This document shows positions 35,331-45,945 of a stretch of 64,000 nucleotides of DNA, one piece after another (position 1 is the first letter of the stretch; the number at the start of each line of letters is the position of its first letter). Below the pieces are notes generated by a model. That model did not search any database. It was not told the origin of the DNA and worked only from the letters and a program-made list of their open reading frames with translations. The stretch covers positions 38,598,732 to 38,662,731 of the forward strand of contig CP136065.1 in assembly GCA_032622095.1 (NCBI GenBank). The letters are read 5' to 3'. The stretch is from Siphonodentalium dalli (taxonomy: Eukaryota > Mollusca > Scaphopoda > Gadilida > Siphonodentaliidae). Made by a program: the position numbers and the translations under genes.

Positions 35331-35513
35331 TAGACACCTTTCGCATAATGAACTACGACAGACAATTATTACGAATAGGGTACTACGTCACTAGAATTTG
35401 TGTTCTTTCTATTCGTTGTCGTTTTTCCCTATTCGTTGTCACAATTACGTTTTCGGAATTTCAACAAAACTCACAAATATATGATACAGTAATAAGTTCG
35501 CGATCGTTTCTCC
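35331..35513 (+). repeat. Direct repeat, right copy
   Basis: Partner of 34011-34187. Both copies share CTACGTCACTAGAATTTGTG, and identity fades after AGTAATAAGTTCG. Confidence 0.7.
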
Positions 35514-36401
35514 ACTCCAGAGTCGTTATTTCGAAAATCCAAATTCAAATTACGGATTACACTCCATACAATGTGGTTCGTTAAAGGAACAGACCAGAAT
35601 CGATAAACGAACGGACCGTAACGGTTATTTCGTCGTAATCCAGATTTTGATTTTCTGATTCCGTAATCGGAATCAGAACATTCATAATGTAAACAAACCG
35701 AGATTTCCAAACATCGGAGTTTAAAAACGCAATAAAACATCTGAATCCGTCCCTTGTGTACAAATTATTGCAGAATATAAACGATCCATATCAAAGAATT
35801 TTAAATGCGGAGACAACTTTGTGTTATCGAGTGTAAACGGGGATAATTATTACTGAAATTAGACAAATAATGTTATAGATAGTAACGCTGGGGGCACTTC
35901 GGTTGATGGCGAACTTGTAACGTTCCGACATTGTAGCAATACGATATTTAAATTCTCTTTCATCAATGATTCAACGGAAGTCGCTGATATAACAATATGT
36001 TAATCGAGTAAATACTCAGATGGAAATAAACGAGAGAGTGTCTCAAAACAATAGAATTATTACAAAACGTATCGTATACTGGTACACCATAATTATTAAT
36101 GGTCAATATTACGTTAGACCGAGTGACAGTCTTGCTGTTTAGACAGCCAAACAATTGACAGCGTATATGCGTGTGATCGAGACATCTGTTCCATTTACAC
36201 AACACATCGTATATACATAATTATAATTATATATAGGTATTTCCACAAATTCGTATTCGACTGTAACTTCGGTAAGAATGTTAACTATGGACATTTATAT
36301 GAAATTACCACGTTTGTCTGTTTAATTTTCACAATCCGCCATTTTATTTAAGAAATGAAAGTAGTGGGTGTGTGCTATTGGGAATACGGCGCTGTGTTCG
36401 T
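35514..36401. other. Unrecognised sequence
   Basis: AT-rich, with short frames up to 89 codons on the minus strand. A short internal inverted motif, CGGATTAC/GATTCCGTAATCGGAATC, lies near 35550-35665. Confidence 0.4.
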
Positions 36402-36720
36402 TTTTGATGATTAATTCCAATAAAAAAGCTGGGTGAATTCTTATTTATATTCACAAAATCTGCCGAAAATTTGAGAATAGCCCACGAAGCACATTAAGTC
36501 AGCACAATATAAGATATCAAAGCACTTAGCAACGATAACACGGACGATATAAATAACTGGCTTCAGATGCAATTCGGCTGAATTTTGAAAAGCACGCCCA
36601 TTTCTTCCGCTGACCGCTTTTAGTGATTAGGTCAGATTATGTCAACAATTTGTGACGTCGTGTTCGTGTTATTGAGATATAAAACGGGTGACCCAATTGG
36701 CAGTTGACCAATCACCGAAC
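36402..36720 (+). repeat. Dispersed repeat, copy 1 (partner at 44424)
   Basis: Shares with 44424-44700 the blocks AATAAAAAAGCTG-GTG, TTCTTATTTAT, GCAGATGCAATTCGGCTGA-type sequence, GCTGACCGCTTTTAG and TTGACCAATCACC. Copy 1 has about 35 extra bases (a GATTAGGTCAGATTATGTC block). Old interspersed repeat, family unknown. Confidence 0.75.
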
Positions 36721-37721
36721 AGGATTATGAGTAACACAGACGAGCTATTTCAATATTTCAACATGATACCACGTGATATCTGGACTGGTCTGGAAAATGC
36801 CATTTCTAACGATAATTTTTTTTATATTTAAATGCTACGGGACTAGTGATTAATGCATCTGATAAAGATAGATAACCCAATTAACAAAACAGTCGTTTTA
36901 AAAGTGTATAGAAGAGCCTAGTATGATTGTTCTTACGTGTATTAAGTGAATAATTCCACCTAAATGGAAGATCATGTGATGACATCTGGATGCATCAAAG
37001 TTAAATGTCATTATATATCAGAACAGATTTCTCAGCAGATCCATGTGCTCCGGCCTGATGAGGCCTAAGCAGAATGAGGTTATCAGAGTGGAATTAATGA
37101 TGCTAGCCCTCTTTGCGTGGTAGCGTCACCGAATTCACCATCTGTGGACCCCATTCTACAAGTTTCAGGCACCCTATTCTCAGGCCTGCGTGTACATTCT
37201 CTTACTTCCTGGTTATAGTACACCAAATATAAACAAAATACCCCCTTTGGTGTGCTGTCACCCACACTCAAGTCGGCATAAAATCACATCTGGCAGCTGA
37301 ATGGTTGATTATGATTGGGATAAAATTAATGCTGAAACTAGAAAAAATCAAAGCCATCATGGAAATATTATACCTGGATGAATATTGATCCAGAGTGGGT
37401 GAAATAATTAACCTGGCATTTAATGGGGGTATGTTTGAAAATTTGGTGATGATTTTTTGTGCGGAATTAGGGCAGTATCAAAAGCGGTACATTTAAAGAC
37501 GGAAACGGCACACGGACCTATTAATTTTTTTGGTTCATATTGGGTCCGAAGAGTCATTCTTAAAAATTGACTAGGTTAGAAAGTTCCAGCATTCACAAGG
37601 AATCGAGCATAGCCCCGGACATTAACATTGTCGCCTTTGGAGAATAATTGGTGTACTGTAACCTCCTCGGATAATCCGCAACAAGCAGTATTCAGTTATC
37701 TCCCGTCGAACGTGTTTGTCC
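36721..37721. other. Unrecognised sequence
   Basis: No repeat partner, exon or RNA gene that I can support. Short frames only. Confidence 0.4.
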
Positions 37722-37962
37722 GAATTCAATCCCCTCGCTTCGCTATGTCTCATGCTAGTTTGTCAGTTACAATTCATTCTGACTTGATATAGACAATTTT
37801 CAAATGAATATGGACATTTCAGTTTTTCAGAATAATGCAGAATGAATTGTAACCTGCAAAGGTCTCAAATAAATAAATCTGACATTTCTTCACACTACTT
37901 ACGTGTGGGTACGGGCAGCGGTAAGTCCTGCGTATTGGACTGAACTCTGCATGGACCTTGAC
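37722..37962 (+). repeat. Dispersed repeat, copy 2 (partner at 3361)
   Basis: Second copy of the repeat described at 3361-3607. It retains CGCTATGTCTCATG, GAATGAATTGTAACCT and GAACTCTGCATGGACC. Confidence 0.7.
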
Positions 37963-40568
37963 ATATTATTACACTGACGAATCATGTTTGTCCGAAATCG
38001 GTCAAGGGTTCCCTATTCGGACGCCTCTGTGTGGCGGCCATTTTGAATCTGGGTTGTGTGTTTTGTGTGTTGCGAAAGGGTGTCTTGTGGGCCGACCTAC
38101 ACAACAGCCTTTAAACTCTGAGCCAACATATGGACCACCCCGCCACACCTTTAGAGGCCGAAATGTCAAAGTTTGACCAATCGATTAATTTTTCCACTTT
38201 TGCCCAAACAGGCCAGAGTGCTGATTTCAGGGTTTTTTTCGTCCGCCCGATTCTCGAACGCTTTTCGCCTCCGATTATTTTTATGATAGAGTATAACGAG
38301 TCGAAACGTTGTGTGACATGAGCTTAGCATGGCATATAGTCAGCAATCTGCAACCGATGATGGTCTTATCAAACATTTTGGCATCATTTTAACTCATTGG
38401 GAGTAATTTTCAAAAAATTATAAATTCTATTTTTGGCATTAAATGAATCTTGTTTTTGTGGGGTTCTAAAACTATTTTCAAAATTCCAATAAGCCGCTCC
38501 AGGATCCAGCTTCCACCTCAAAATTCATGCCATCAGAACGAGGAGAAAATTGTCTGCGAGAAATTGGGACCTTGGTCATTATCACATTTAGCCTCGAATA
38601 TTCTTCAATATGCCTAGCAGACAACCTCCGCTTTCTTTTGACATCCATACATTTGTGCACCACCTTCATTGTGTGGGGAAATTATAAGACGGATAGGTTG
38701 TAAGCCATTATTTCTTTCACTCTACTTATGTTGACAAACGGAAAGACCGTAAGTGCTCCATTCTGACTTGTTATTGCCATTCCGGAGGGCAAGGTATGAT
38801 TTTCGTTGACCAGGGCAGATGTGTTACCTTGTCAGGCATCCACTTACCTGTATTGGTTAACCTACAAAACTGCGGAATTTTGATGACCCGATTATTTGTA
38901 TGATAAAGCATAACATTCCGCATCTTTTGGAGCTTGTTTATCAACTGAGAAGTGTCGCGTCCGAATTTTATGGCACTGTTTATGTTTCTGGCGTATTTGT
39001 ATGAATTGTACATTTTAGTGGGGCAGGGGTAAGTAATTTCCCTATAATACTGGACATAATTTTACAAATAATGAGCTGAATTTAGTTTCAACTTGAAAGG
39101 GTGTTATCATATAATAGTAATACACAACACAATTATACATGGATACATTATTGTCACGAATTATCACGAATTTTAAGTTAAATTAAATAGTCCATCCTGG
39201 GTATTGTCTACCTTTAGCTGTTCCAAAAACACTAACTTGTTAGGCGTCGGAAATAAGCCTATTATATCATACGCAATCATTTAGATAATGTTGCATCAAG
39301 CAGTATGGGGACACTTACAATAACTGGCTGAAAAATAACACACCAGTTAATGGTAATGGAATACCACACACATAAGGGATCTGTTCTCGTTCACATTTTC
39401 AGGACTTTACATTGCATATGTGATATGGTGTCGTTAATATACTTATATAGAAAGCTAAATACCAACAACAGGTGGCAAATTCAAACATTATCAAGCTAAT
39501 ATGCGAACGGACAATAAATACTCAAAAAAAAAAAGACGGAATTTTGGTACCTCTCTTCAAAGGGCAAAATAAGCAACAAGGCGACAATTGCCAGATGGCA
39601 AACAACCAGTATTTTAACAATATCATAGCCACCAAAATTCCGCATATATTGGAGAGGAGGTCTATATGTCGTTCGTTGGACCGAACTCGGGCAAGGTGAA
39701 ATGCTATTGCGCTGTATTGTAACATTTGAATTGGGGCGGGGTGGGGTGGCTCGGGTTCGCCATTTGCTGAAATATCCGCTCTAAATATAGAAAATCACAG
39801 ACTTGTACCCAGCCGGGTCAGAAAGGAAATATGACTGGTGCGCTCAAGTAGAGATTGCCCATTGCCAGTCAATATCCGCGGAGCTGGGATAACCAACTGA
39901 GGCAATTGTCTGCATTTGGTCTTTATTCTTTACAGTATATTAATCTCGGCAATGGGGGACACTTAATTGTTCTAAATGTTTGTATTAAGCGAATCGTTTG
40001 GAAAGTCATCCAAGCGGCATTTTATTCATTGTTCGATGTTATCGATGGTCGGGAATGTACAAGAAAACTATTGTCAGCCAATATCCGCGGAGAAGGTAAA
40101 CAAGAAACGTACGTCTGGACTGGAGCAAGCAACTTCACCGAATTATCACTGTGGCATTCCAATAAAGTACAGCATGAACTGAGAACATGTCCAGGGACGT
40201 GGACAGAGTGTATCCGTGGGGTGTCCACCGTCAAATTGCCAATTATCTCATCTTGAACCAGACCAAAGACCAACCTCCTAAGTTCACTAAATTACATTTC
40301 CACACCCTTGAGTTAGAATTGTCAAATCTGCATCTCAAGCTTCCCAACAGCTGGAAATTTCCAACCTGCCATGGTCACCCCTAAGGTTGGACACGTTCTA
40401 ACTGATGGCCAGTATAAATTGTTTACCGAAATTAGGAACATATATATGTGCGTCTGTTGAATTAACACAACAATTTCCACACTAAATTATGATTGCAAAA
40501 TCAAATTATGATAACAATTTCAACATATTTTTGGCGCAAAATGTACAAATGTTATGAAATTTCAGCTG
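37963..40568. other. Largely unrecognised sequence
   Basis: A 2.6-kb interval with no repeat partner noticed elsewhere. A frame of 133 codons (39855-40256, plus) starts MPIASQYPRSW and has no recognisable motif. The phrase CAATATCCGCGGAG occurs twice inside it (about 39868 and 40078), which suggests a local duplication. Two short frames on the minus strand at 38478-38669 and 38771-39013 are likewise unrecognised. Confidence 0.35.
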
Positions 40569-40834
40569 TTAAATGGGTACTGTATACACTAAATCCGGTC
40601 ATGTTTGGGACCATCTCCTTTGATACTCAACAAAATATATGCAATAAATGCATAAATTTGAGCCACGATTGAGTGCAAAATACACTCATTTACAATATGA
40701 ACAATACAAACAACATGGTAATTATAATGAAAATGAATTTATGACTGAATTCATTCATTTGTTGCATTTTTTTCTGTTGAACATAAAAGGAGATGGTCCC
40801 AAAATGGCCGGATTTAGTGTACAGTACCCCTTTA
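40569..40834. mobile_element. MITE, GGTACTGTA-ended, copy 1
   Basis: Inverted arms of about 45 bp: GGTACTGTATACACTAAATC and GGACCATCTCCTTT on the left pair with AAAGGAGATGGTCC and GATTTAGTGTACAGTACCCC on the right. TTAA precedes the left end; the right end has TTTACA instead. The terminal motif is shared with 50131-50730. Short frames that cross it are not genes. Confidence 0.75.
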
Positions 40835-41130
40835 CATGTCGAACAAAGTTGACCCGATGGGTCGCGTTTACATATATACGTGATGCGGATCTTGCAGAAC
40901 TTATTCAAAATTGACATTCGCGATCAGGGCGCTATCACTTGCAGCTGCAAGAACATATTTTCAAGAACTATCAGAAAGATAGCTAACCTGTAATTAATAT
41001 TCATGAGAAGCTGAACCCTTACATTGTTACATGCGTCCTCATTTAGAGAGTAGAGATATTTATAGATTGATAAAACGTCTAACATATCCCGTCGAGCATA
41101 ACATATAAAGAGGACCCATCCTATAATCCC
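40835..41130. other. Unrecognised sequence
   Basis: Short spacer between two TIR elements. Nothing was seen in it. Confidence 0.4.
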
Positions 41131-42043
41131 ATAATCCCCGTTGCGGGCAAATACTCAGTAAACCCGTTGCGGACAAATTACGCGACGATCGGTAAGATTG
41201 TTTAGCGCGATATTTTGCTTTTAATTTTGCCTTTACCGGCATAATTCCGGATTCACATGGTGTTTGATGGACCCAACATCTAACAATTGTTGACAGATGG
41301 AAGACGGCTCAATTTGGTTACAAAATGACCGATGGATGGTCAGAATAAACATTCCATATTTAAATATTGCGTGATTTTTATTATTACGTTTCAAATTAAA
41401 GCAAATTTGAATAATGTCGAAAACGTTCTATTGATATAGTTATCATAGGAAGCTAAATCTTCATTTCCAGCAATATTTGCTGAATTTATGTAAGAAAAAC
41501 AACGAATAATTCTGATGGCATTCCCAATTGTTCGAGTAAAACCCGTTACAGGCTCGATTGAAGCCAGCAGTGGCGTTTACTGCCGCCCGCCACGGGGTTT
41601 ACTTAATTGTAGACTACGATTCGTAGTACGGTAAGTTTGGAAAGACGTAATTATTCGGGTTACTGGATTGATATTCGGGGAGCTTACTTTTATAACACAT
41701 CAATAGATGAATATGTTAGACAACTAGCTTCATACATGTAACCAATATTTCGATTAGTGCATATTTCGATGGATGCAAGTCGAGTTAACCTTCAAATAAG
41801 GAATGCGTTCGAATAAGATTAAGTTTTTCTGAAGAATGGTTATCTAAATTATCCCCGGACTTCTATCACAGCCTACATAATCGTTGCCCCACGTACACGG
41901 GGGCCATTTTCAGCACCAGTATTAAATGCACCACTTGAAACTAATTAAACCAACCTTGTTGTGGGAAATTTAATCATATGCTCGCCCGCTTCGTGTTTTA
42001 CTGACGCCCACAGCGGCGTTTACTTGCCCGCAGCGGGGATTAT
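41131..42043. mobile_element. TIR element with CCCGTTGCGGG subterminal motifs
   Basis: ATAATCCCCGTTGCGGGCAA at 41131 is inverted at the right end (TTGCCCGCAGCGGGGATTAT, ending at 42043). Variants of CCCGYTGCGG and GGCGTTTACT recur just inside both ends and near 41530-41600. There is no transposase-like ORF, so it is non-autonomous. Superfamily not assigned. Confidence 0.65.
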
Positions 42044-42669
42044 ATATATGTAATACCTAACTATGACATCTTACTTCCATGCATCCACGTATGATAACGT
42101 ATTCTTCTATATATTTAGGTAACATTGCCAGAAAGAAGTGCCATGCAGTGTTGAAATAATTTGGTATAATTTTGTACAGGAAAAGAGCAAACTATATTCA
42201 CTTAATAATACCAGAAAAAACAGGCTATGGACTTTAAAAATGATTCCTTTGTTAATTAGATTGAGTTTAAACAGATTTGATGACCACAATGTATAATTGA
42301 TTGCCAAACGGATTGGGACTACAAAACACTCACGCTTAGGGCGCGTACACATGGCCAGCAAGAAAATATCAGGTATGCCCCATGTGACTTACTTGACCAA
42401 TGAAATAAATAATACCTGCAAATATCCGACGAAGGCAGCGCGCTGATATTTTATCGCCAATTGGTGATATGTGTTCACTTTGATATGTGGTCATCGGTAT
42501 CCGTTAACTAATCTCGCAGGGATATGATCGTAACAATTCAAGCACTCGAGTTATGATCCATCAACAGTATCGTCTGTTTCAACATACTACGTATTTCCAT
42601 TTTATATTGGTTGTCAGAACCGCTGATGTATTATATATACATGTACATTGTATATACGTGTGTACAGAG

Positions 42670-43340
42670 ACGTGGCGACAGGGAGGGGCATTGGTGTGTC
42701 TCACCCCCCCCCCCAACTTTGGTCAATATTTTCAACAGTTGGACATTTCATACCTGCCAAAACATTAGTTGGAAAGTTCACACCAACAATAGGTTGAAAA
42801 TGTTTTTGTAGTTTGATTTTCAAAACATTTCTTGGGGGAATTAATTGTTTTTGGACCAATATTTGCATATTTTCCTATTTTTGATAAACATTTTGGTCTG
42901 AAATGGTCATCAGTTGGAAACTTTCCAACCTCAGGGGGGGGGGGGGGGTGACAGTTTGGAAATTTCCAACACTTTGAAAGCTTGTGTCCTGGTCCCTCCC
43001 CCGTGGCCAGTCAAAAGTCAAAAACTGCTAGTTAATTTAAGAAAACAATATTGTCATACATTTGGTCAACATTGTCATTGGAATTGTCATCAGATGTAAA
43101 TTTTCCAAACTAAGTGGGGTTTCGGGTTTGAAATTTCCAACTCTAGGAATGATTGAGGCTAGTCTAGATGGGAGGATTTTGCGATTTTCTTGTTCAGATT
43201 ACAAAATTTTCGCACACCGGGCCGAACATGGTATAATACTAGGCCTAAGAGCACTGAGGTGCAAGGGGGAACAAATGGAATTGGAAAACTTGTGTTTGGT
43301 CTGATTCTGATTCAAGGGGGGGGGGGGTGCAGTTAGAATT
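42670..43340. repeat. TTGGAAA/TTTCCAA motif region with poly-G tracts
   Basis: CAACAGTTGGA, GTTGGAAACTTTCCAAC, TGGAAATTTCCAAC and related motifs recur, each next to homopolymers: C11 at 42704, G15 at 42934 and G12 at 43316. The arrangement suggests a degenerate repeat whose units end in a G tract. Confidence 0.6.
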
Positions 43341-43796
43341 TCCCAAGGTGAACACCCGAACGGAAACCCTCTGCATGTATGGGGATGCTTTATAATTTGG
43401 TACCTCACATGCCTTGATTTAGTTGTTTTACTTTAATTTGGACTGTATGCATAGAGGGGATGCATAGCTGAACCAAACAAAAATTTTGACCAAAAGTAGG
43501 AAGATGTGCAACTAGTTACACTGGTTGGAATATCAAGTAATGAGAACATACATCAGAGCTCACCGCGTCCCCGAACACACATCCCTACTCCAACGAGAAG
43601 GGCGCGTTCACTTCTCGTTAAAATAGGTGGCATTTAAAATTTTCCATAACACTTTATAACTCTATGAATATTCGATATGGACTATAGGTTGTTTGTCCGC
43701 AGTAATTCACTTCAACAAACACGACGAACACTAGTCACATTGAGCTCAATCAACATCAACTAACCCGCCGCTTTCACACGGGCGTAATCTTTGCAG

Positions 43797-43843
43797 CAAG
43801 AAAATATCAGAGTACAATTGTACCTGATATTTTCTTGCAGATA
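43797..43843. repeat. Palindrome GCAAGAAAATATCAG...
   Basis: GCAAGAAAATATCAGAGTAC is followed directly by its near-complement AATTGTACCTGATATTTTCT, giving stems of about 20 bp around a TACAATTGTA centre. Confidence 0.8.
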
Positions 43844-44308
43844 TTTTCTTGCAGCTTCATGTGTACGCGCCCTTACTGTCGTTCCTTTGTCAACCAAATA
43901 CATATATCTATACATATATACATAATTATATGCAAATGGAACAGAGTGAATTTTATTTATTATGTATACATGTATATAAAATTTGTAATTTAACATGTAA
44001 TGAATTGTGTTGGAAAATAAACTATGTTTAATCTAAGTGCGAGCACTTAGAATCGCCCCGTTCCATATTAATACACTCATAATTGAAGAGGCACTGGTTT
44101 GGCACGTGATCACAGTGTGTGTCAATTTCGGATGTGCACCAGCAATACATAAGCGGGATTGAGAGTAAGGGTGGATGGGGTTTTAATTGGGTTATCCGTC
44201 TTTCATCATTTTTATTCACCACCAATCTGTTTGCCAGACTATATCTAGTTATAAATGGATTCCGTTTGTCGTTCATTTCATCGCATGTGTATTTAAGAAA
44301 TTAGTGTA

Positions 44309-44397
44309 GTGCATGGGTGAAGCGGTTTACACTAAATGTCCCCCAACAATCACTGCGCCGTCTCACCCAATACGACACACACACACCCATGCACTAC
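44309..44397. repeat. Short inverted repeat GTAGTGCATGGGTG
   Basis: GTAGTGCATGGGTG (44309-44322) and CACCCATGCACTAC (44384-44397) are exact complements separated by about 60 bp. The flanking CACACACACAC makes this a weak element candidate. Confidence 0.55.
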
Positions 44398-44423
44398 ATT
44401 CATTTCTTATATTTATATAACTT

Positions 44424-44700
44424 TTTGGTGATTTATTCCCATAAAAAAGCTGAGTGTATTCTTATTTATTTTCACAAAATGGCCGATAATATGAGACTAG
44501 CCCACGCAGCACATTAAGTGATCCCGATATTAGGTTTCCAAACTCTTAGCTACGATAACGTGATCGATATAAATAACTGGTTTCAGATGCAATTCGGCTG
44601 ATCTTTGAAATTCTCGCCCAATTATTCTGCTGACCGCTTTTAGTCAACAATTTGTCTTCCTGTTCGTGATACACTCGAGAGATTGACCAATCACCAAAAT
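44424..44700 (+). repeat. Dispersed repeat, copy 2
   Basis: Partner of 36402-36720, lacking the GATTAGGTCAGATTATG block. Confidence 0.75.
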
Positions 44701-45129
44701 CGCGGACAGGCTGTGTAAATATTCCTTGTTATATAAACACGCATTCTGTATTTCATTTTGTGGTCTGTTTATCTTTCGGTAATACATATAGCGAATTGCG
44801 TCAGCTATAATGGTGTTTCTTGTTTCAAAGGTTGAAAAAAAAACTATAGCGGCCATATGTAGTTTTAGCTCCTTGTGCCAATTCTGCCAAGAGATATGAT
44901 ATCAATCATATATTGCAATTTGTGGTTATATTCTGCCGGTTCAGCAGACGACAGTTCGTCTTTGATTTCGTTCTCGTGTACGTAGATCGTGCCATGAATC
45001 TCTAGCATGAAGATGTCACATTCCACCAGTAAAAAAAATGGGAACTTTTTAAAGTTGTGACAGGGAAGTTTATAACATTGAAGAAAACAGTGGAGATAAC
45101 ATATCTCTTAGTTAATACCTGTTCCTTAT

Positions 45130-45240
45130 AATGTGTTGCATTGCAGGTGAAGATCCCAGCTCGCAATTGTACGATTTAAGTGACTTTGTGAGCAGTTTTT
45201 CTTTGCGTCGCTTACAATCATGGAATTTCTCTCTGGTAAT
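45130..45240 (+). other. Exon-like repeat fragment, copy 2
   Basis: A pyrimidine-poor TTGCATTGCAG acceptor-like site is followed by a frame that reads LYDLSDFVSSFSLRRLQSW. The sequence is related to 7765-7863, where the frame is broken. A possible donor (CTG|GTAATT) lies near 45233. It could be a real small exon or part of a mobile element. I do not recognise the protein. Confidence 0.35.
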
Positions 45241-45384
45241 TAGTTCAATGTTTATTACGATATCACCTCACAAAAGTCACAACACAGCATGCAATCTCGA
45301 ACGAGGACCAGCCCCTATATACTATGAAGCTAGGGCCAGCCCCTATATACTGTGAAGTATATTATTAAGGAGCCAGTCAGTATT

Positions 45385-45540
45385 AACAAATCAATATATT
45401 CCCTGCCTTGTTTGTTCACTGTTATAAAGTTCCCTGTCAGAACAGGTCAGAGCATCAAAAAGTTCTTAGGTTTTGTACTGGTGGAATATGAGTAGAGATG
45501 GATGGCATGATCTATCGTGTACGTTGATCAGGATGACAAT
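45385..45540 (+). repeat. Fragment related to the unit A/B left flank
   Basis: ATATATTCCCTGCCTTGTTT, GTTCCC, AGAACRGGTCAGA and AAAAAGTT match 7900-8010 and 22498-22620 with substitutions. Together with 45130-45240 this shows that a diverged copy of the left part of the composite unit exists without the satellite. Confidence 0.7.
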
Positions 45541-45714
45541 TCTTTTATCTTGGTTCCGAAAAAAGCAGTAGGCAGTTCCTTTAATTAATATGTCTTTTCG
45601 ATTGATTTTCTGCATTACACTATCAGGGTTTCTATATATTCCTGGTGCTATATATCTTCTTGTATTTTCTCTTCGTCGAATCTTACGCGACCTTCCAGTT
45701 TGATTACATCATTT

Positions 45715-45945
45715 TAACCCTTTCTTCACTAAATACTTATTCATTAGTAGTTCCCTTAGTATATGTTTAGATAATAAGTTTAACAAGTTGGTCGTTTGTT
45801 GAACTTATTATCTGAACATTTTCTTCCAACGAATATGATTCCTTATGAACTACTTATGTCGTTTTATCTATCCGTCGATCGTCTGCTTACATTTCCTGAA
45901 CACCCATGCAGATGTAAAATAGGCCATTCCAATGTATACTTTCAT
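45715..45945 (-). repeat. Inverted relative of the unit right flank, with palindrome
   Basis: AGATAATAAGTTTAACAAG and CGTTTGTTGAACTTATTATC at 45768-45817 form an inverted repeat. Read on the minus strand, 45800-45945 matches about 21720-21840 (GGTCTATT, GTGATCAGGAAA-like and CAGATAATAAGTTCAACAAA). The block to its left matches 60300-60360 (TTCATTAGTAGTTCCCT-type sequence). Confidence 0.65.

Larger units (their letters stand above)
42336..43876. mobile_element. TIR element, AGGGCGCGTACACATG ends
   Basis: TTAGGGCGCGTACACATG and GCAAGAAAATATCAG at 42336-42375 are inverted at 43833-43876 (CTGATATTTTCTTGCAG, then CATGTGTACGCGCCCTTA). The right terminus carries an extra 14-bp copy of ATATTTTCTTGCAG and an adjacent palindrome (43797-43843). 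The inside holds long C/G tracts and a TTGGAAATTTCCAA-rich region. No coding content or target duplication was identified. Confidence 0.55.

Noticed and set aside
39855-40256. 133-codon plus-strand ORF as a host gene
   Set aside because: No motif, signal or splice context, and a repeated CAATATCCGCGGAG phrase within it. Not enough to call a gene.
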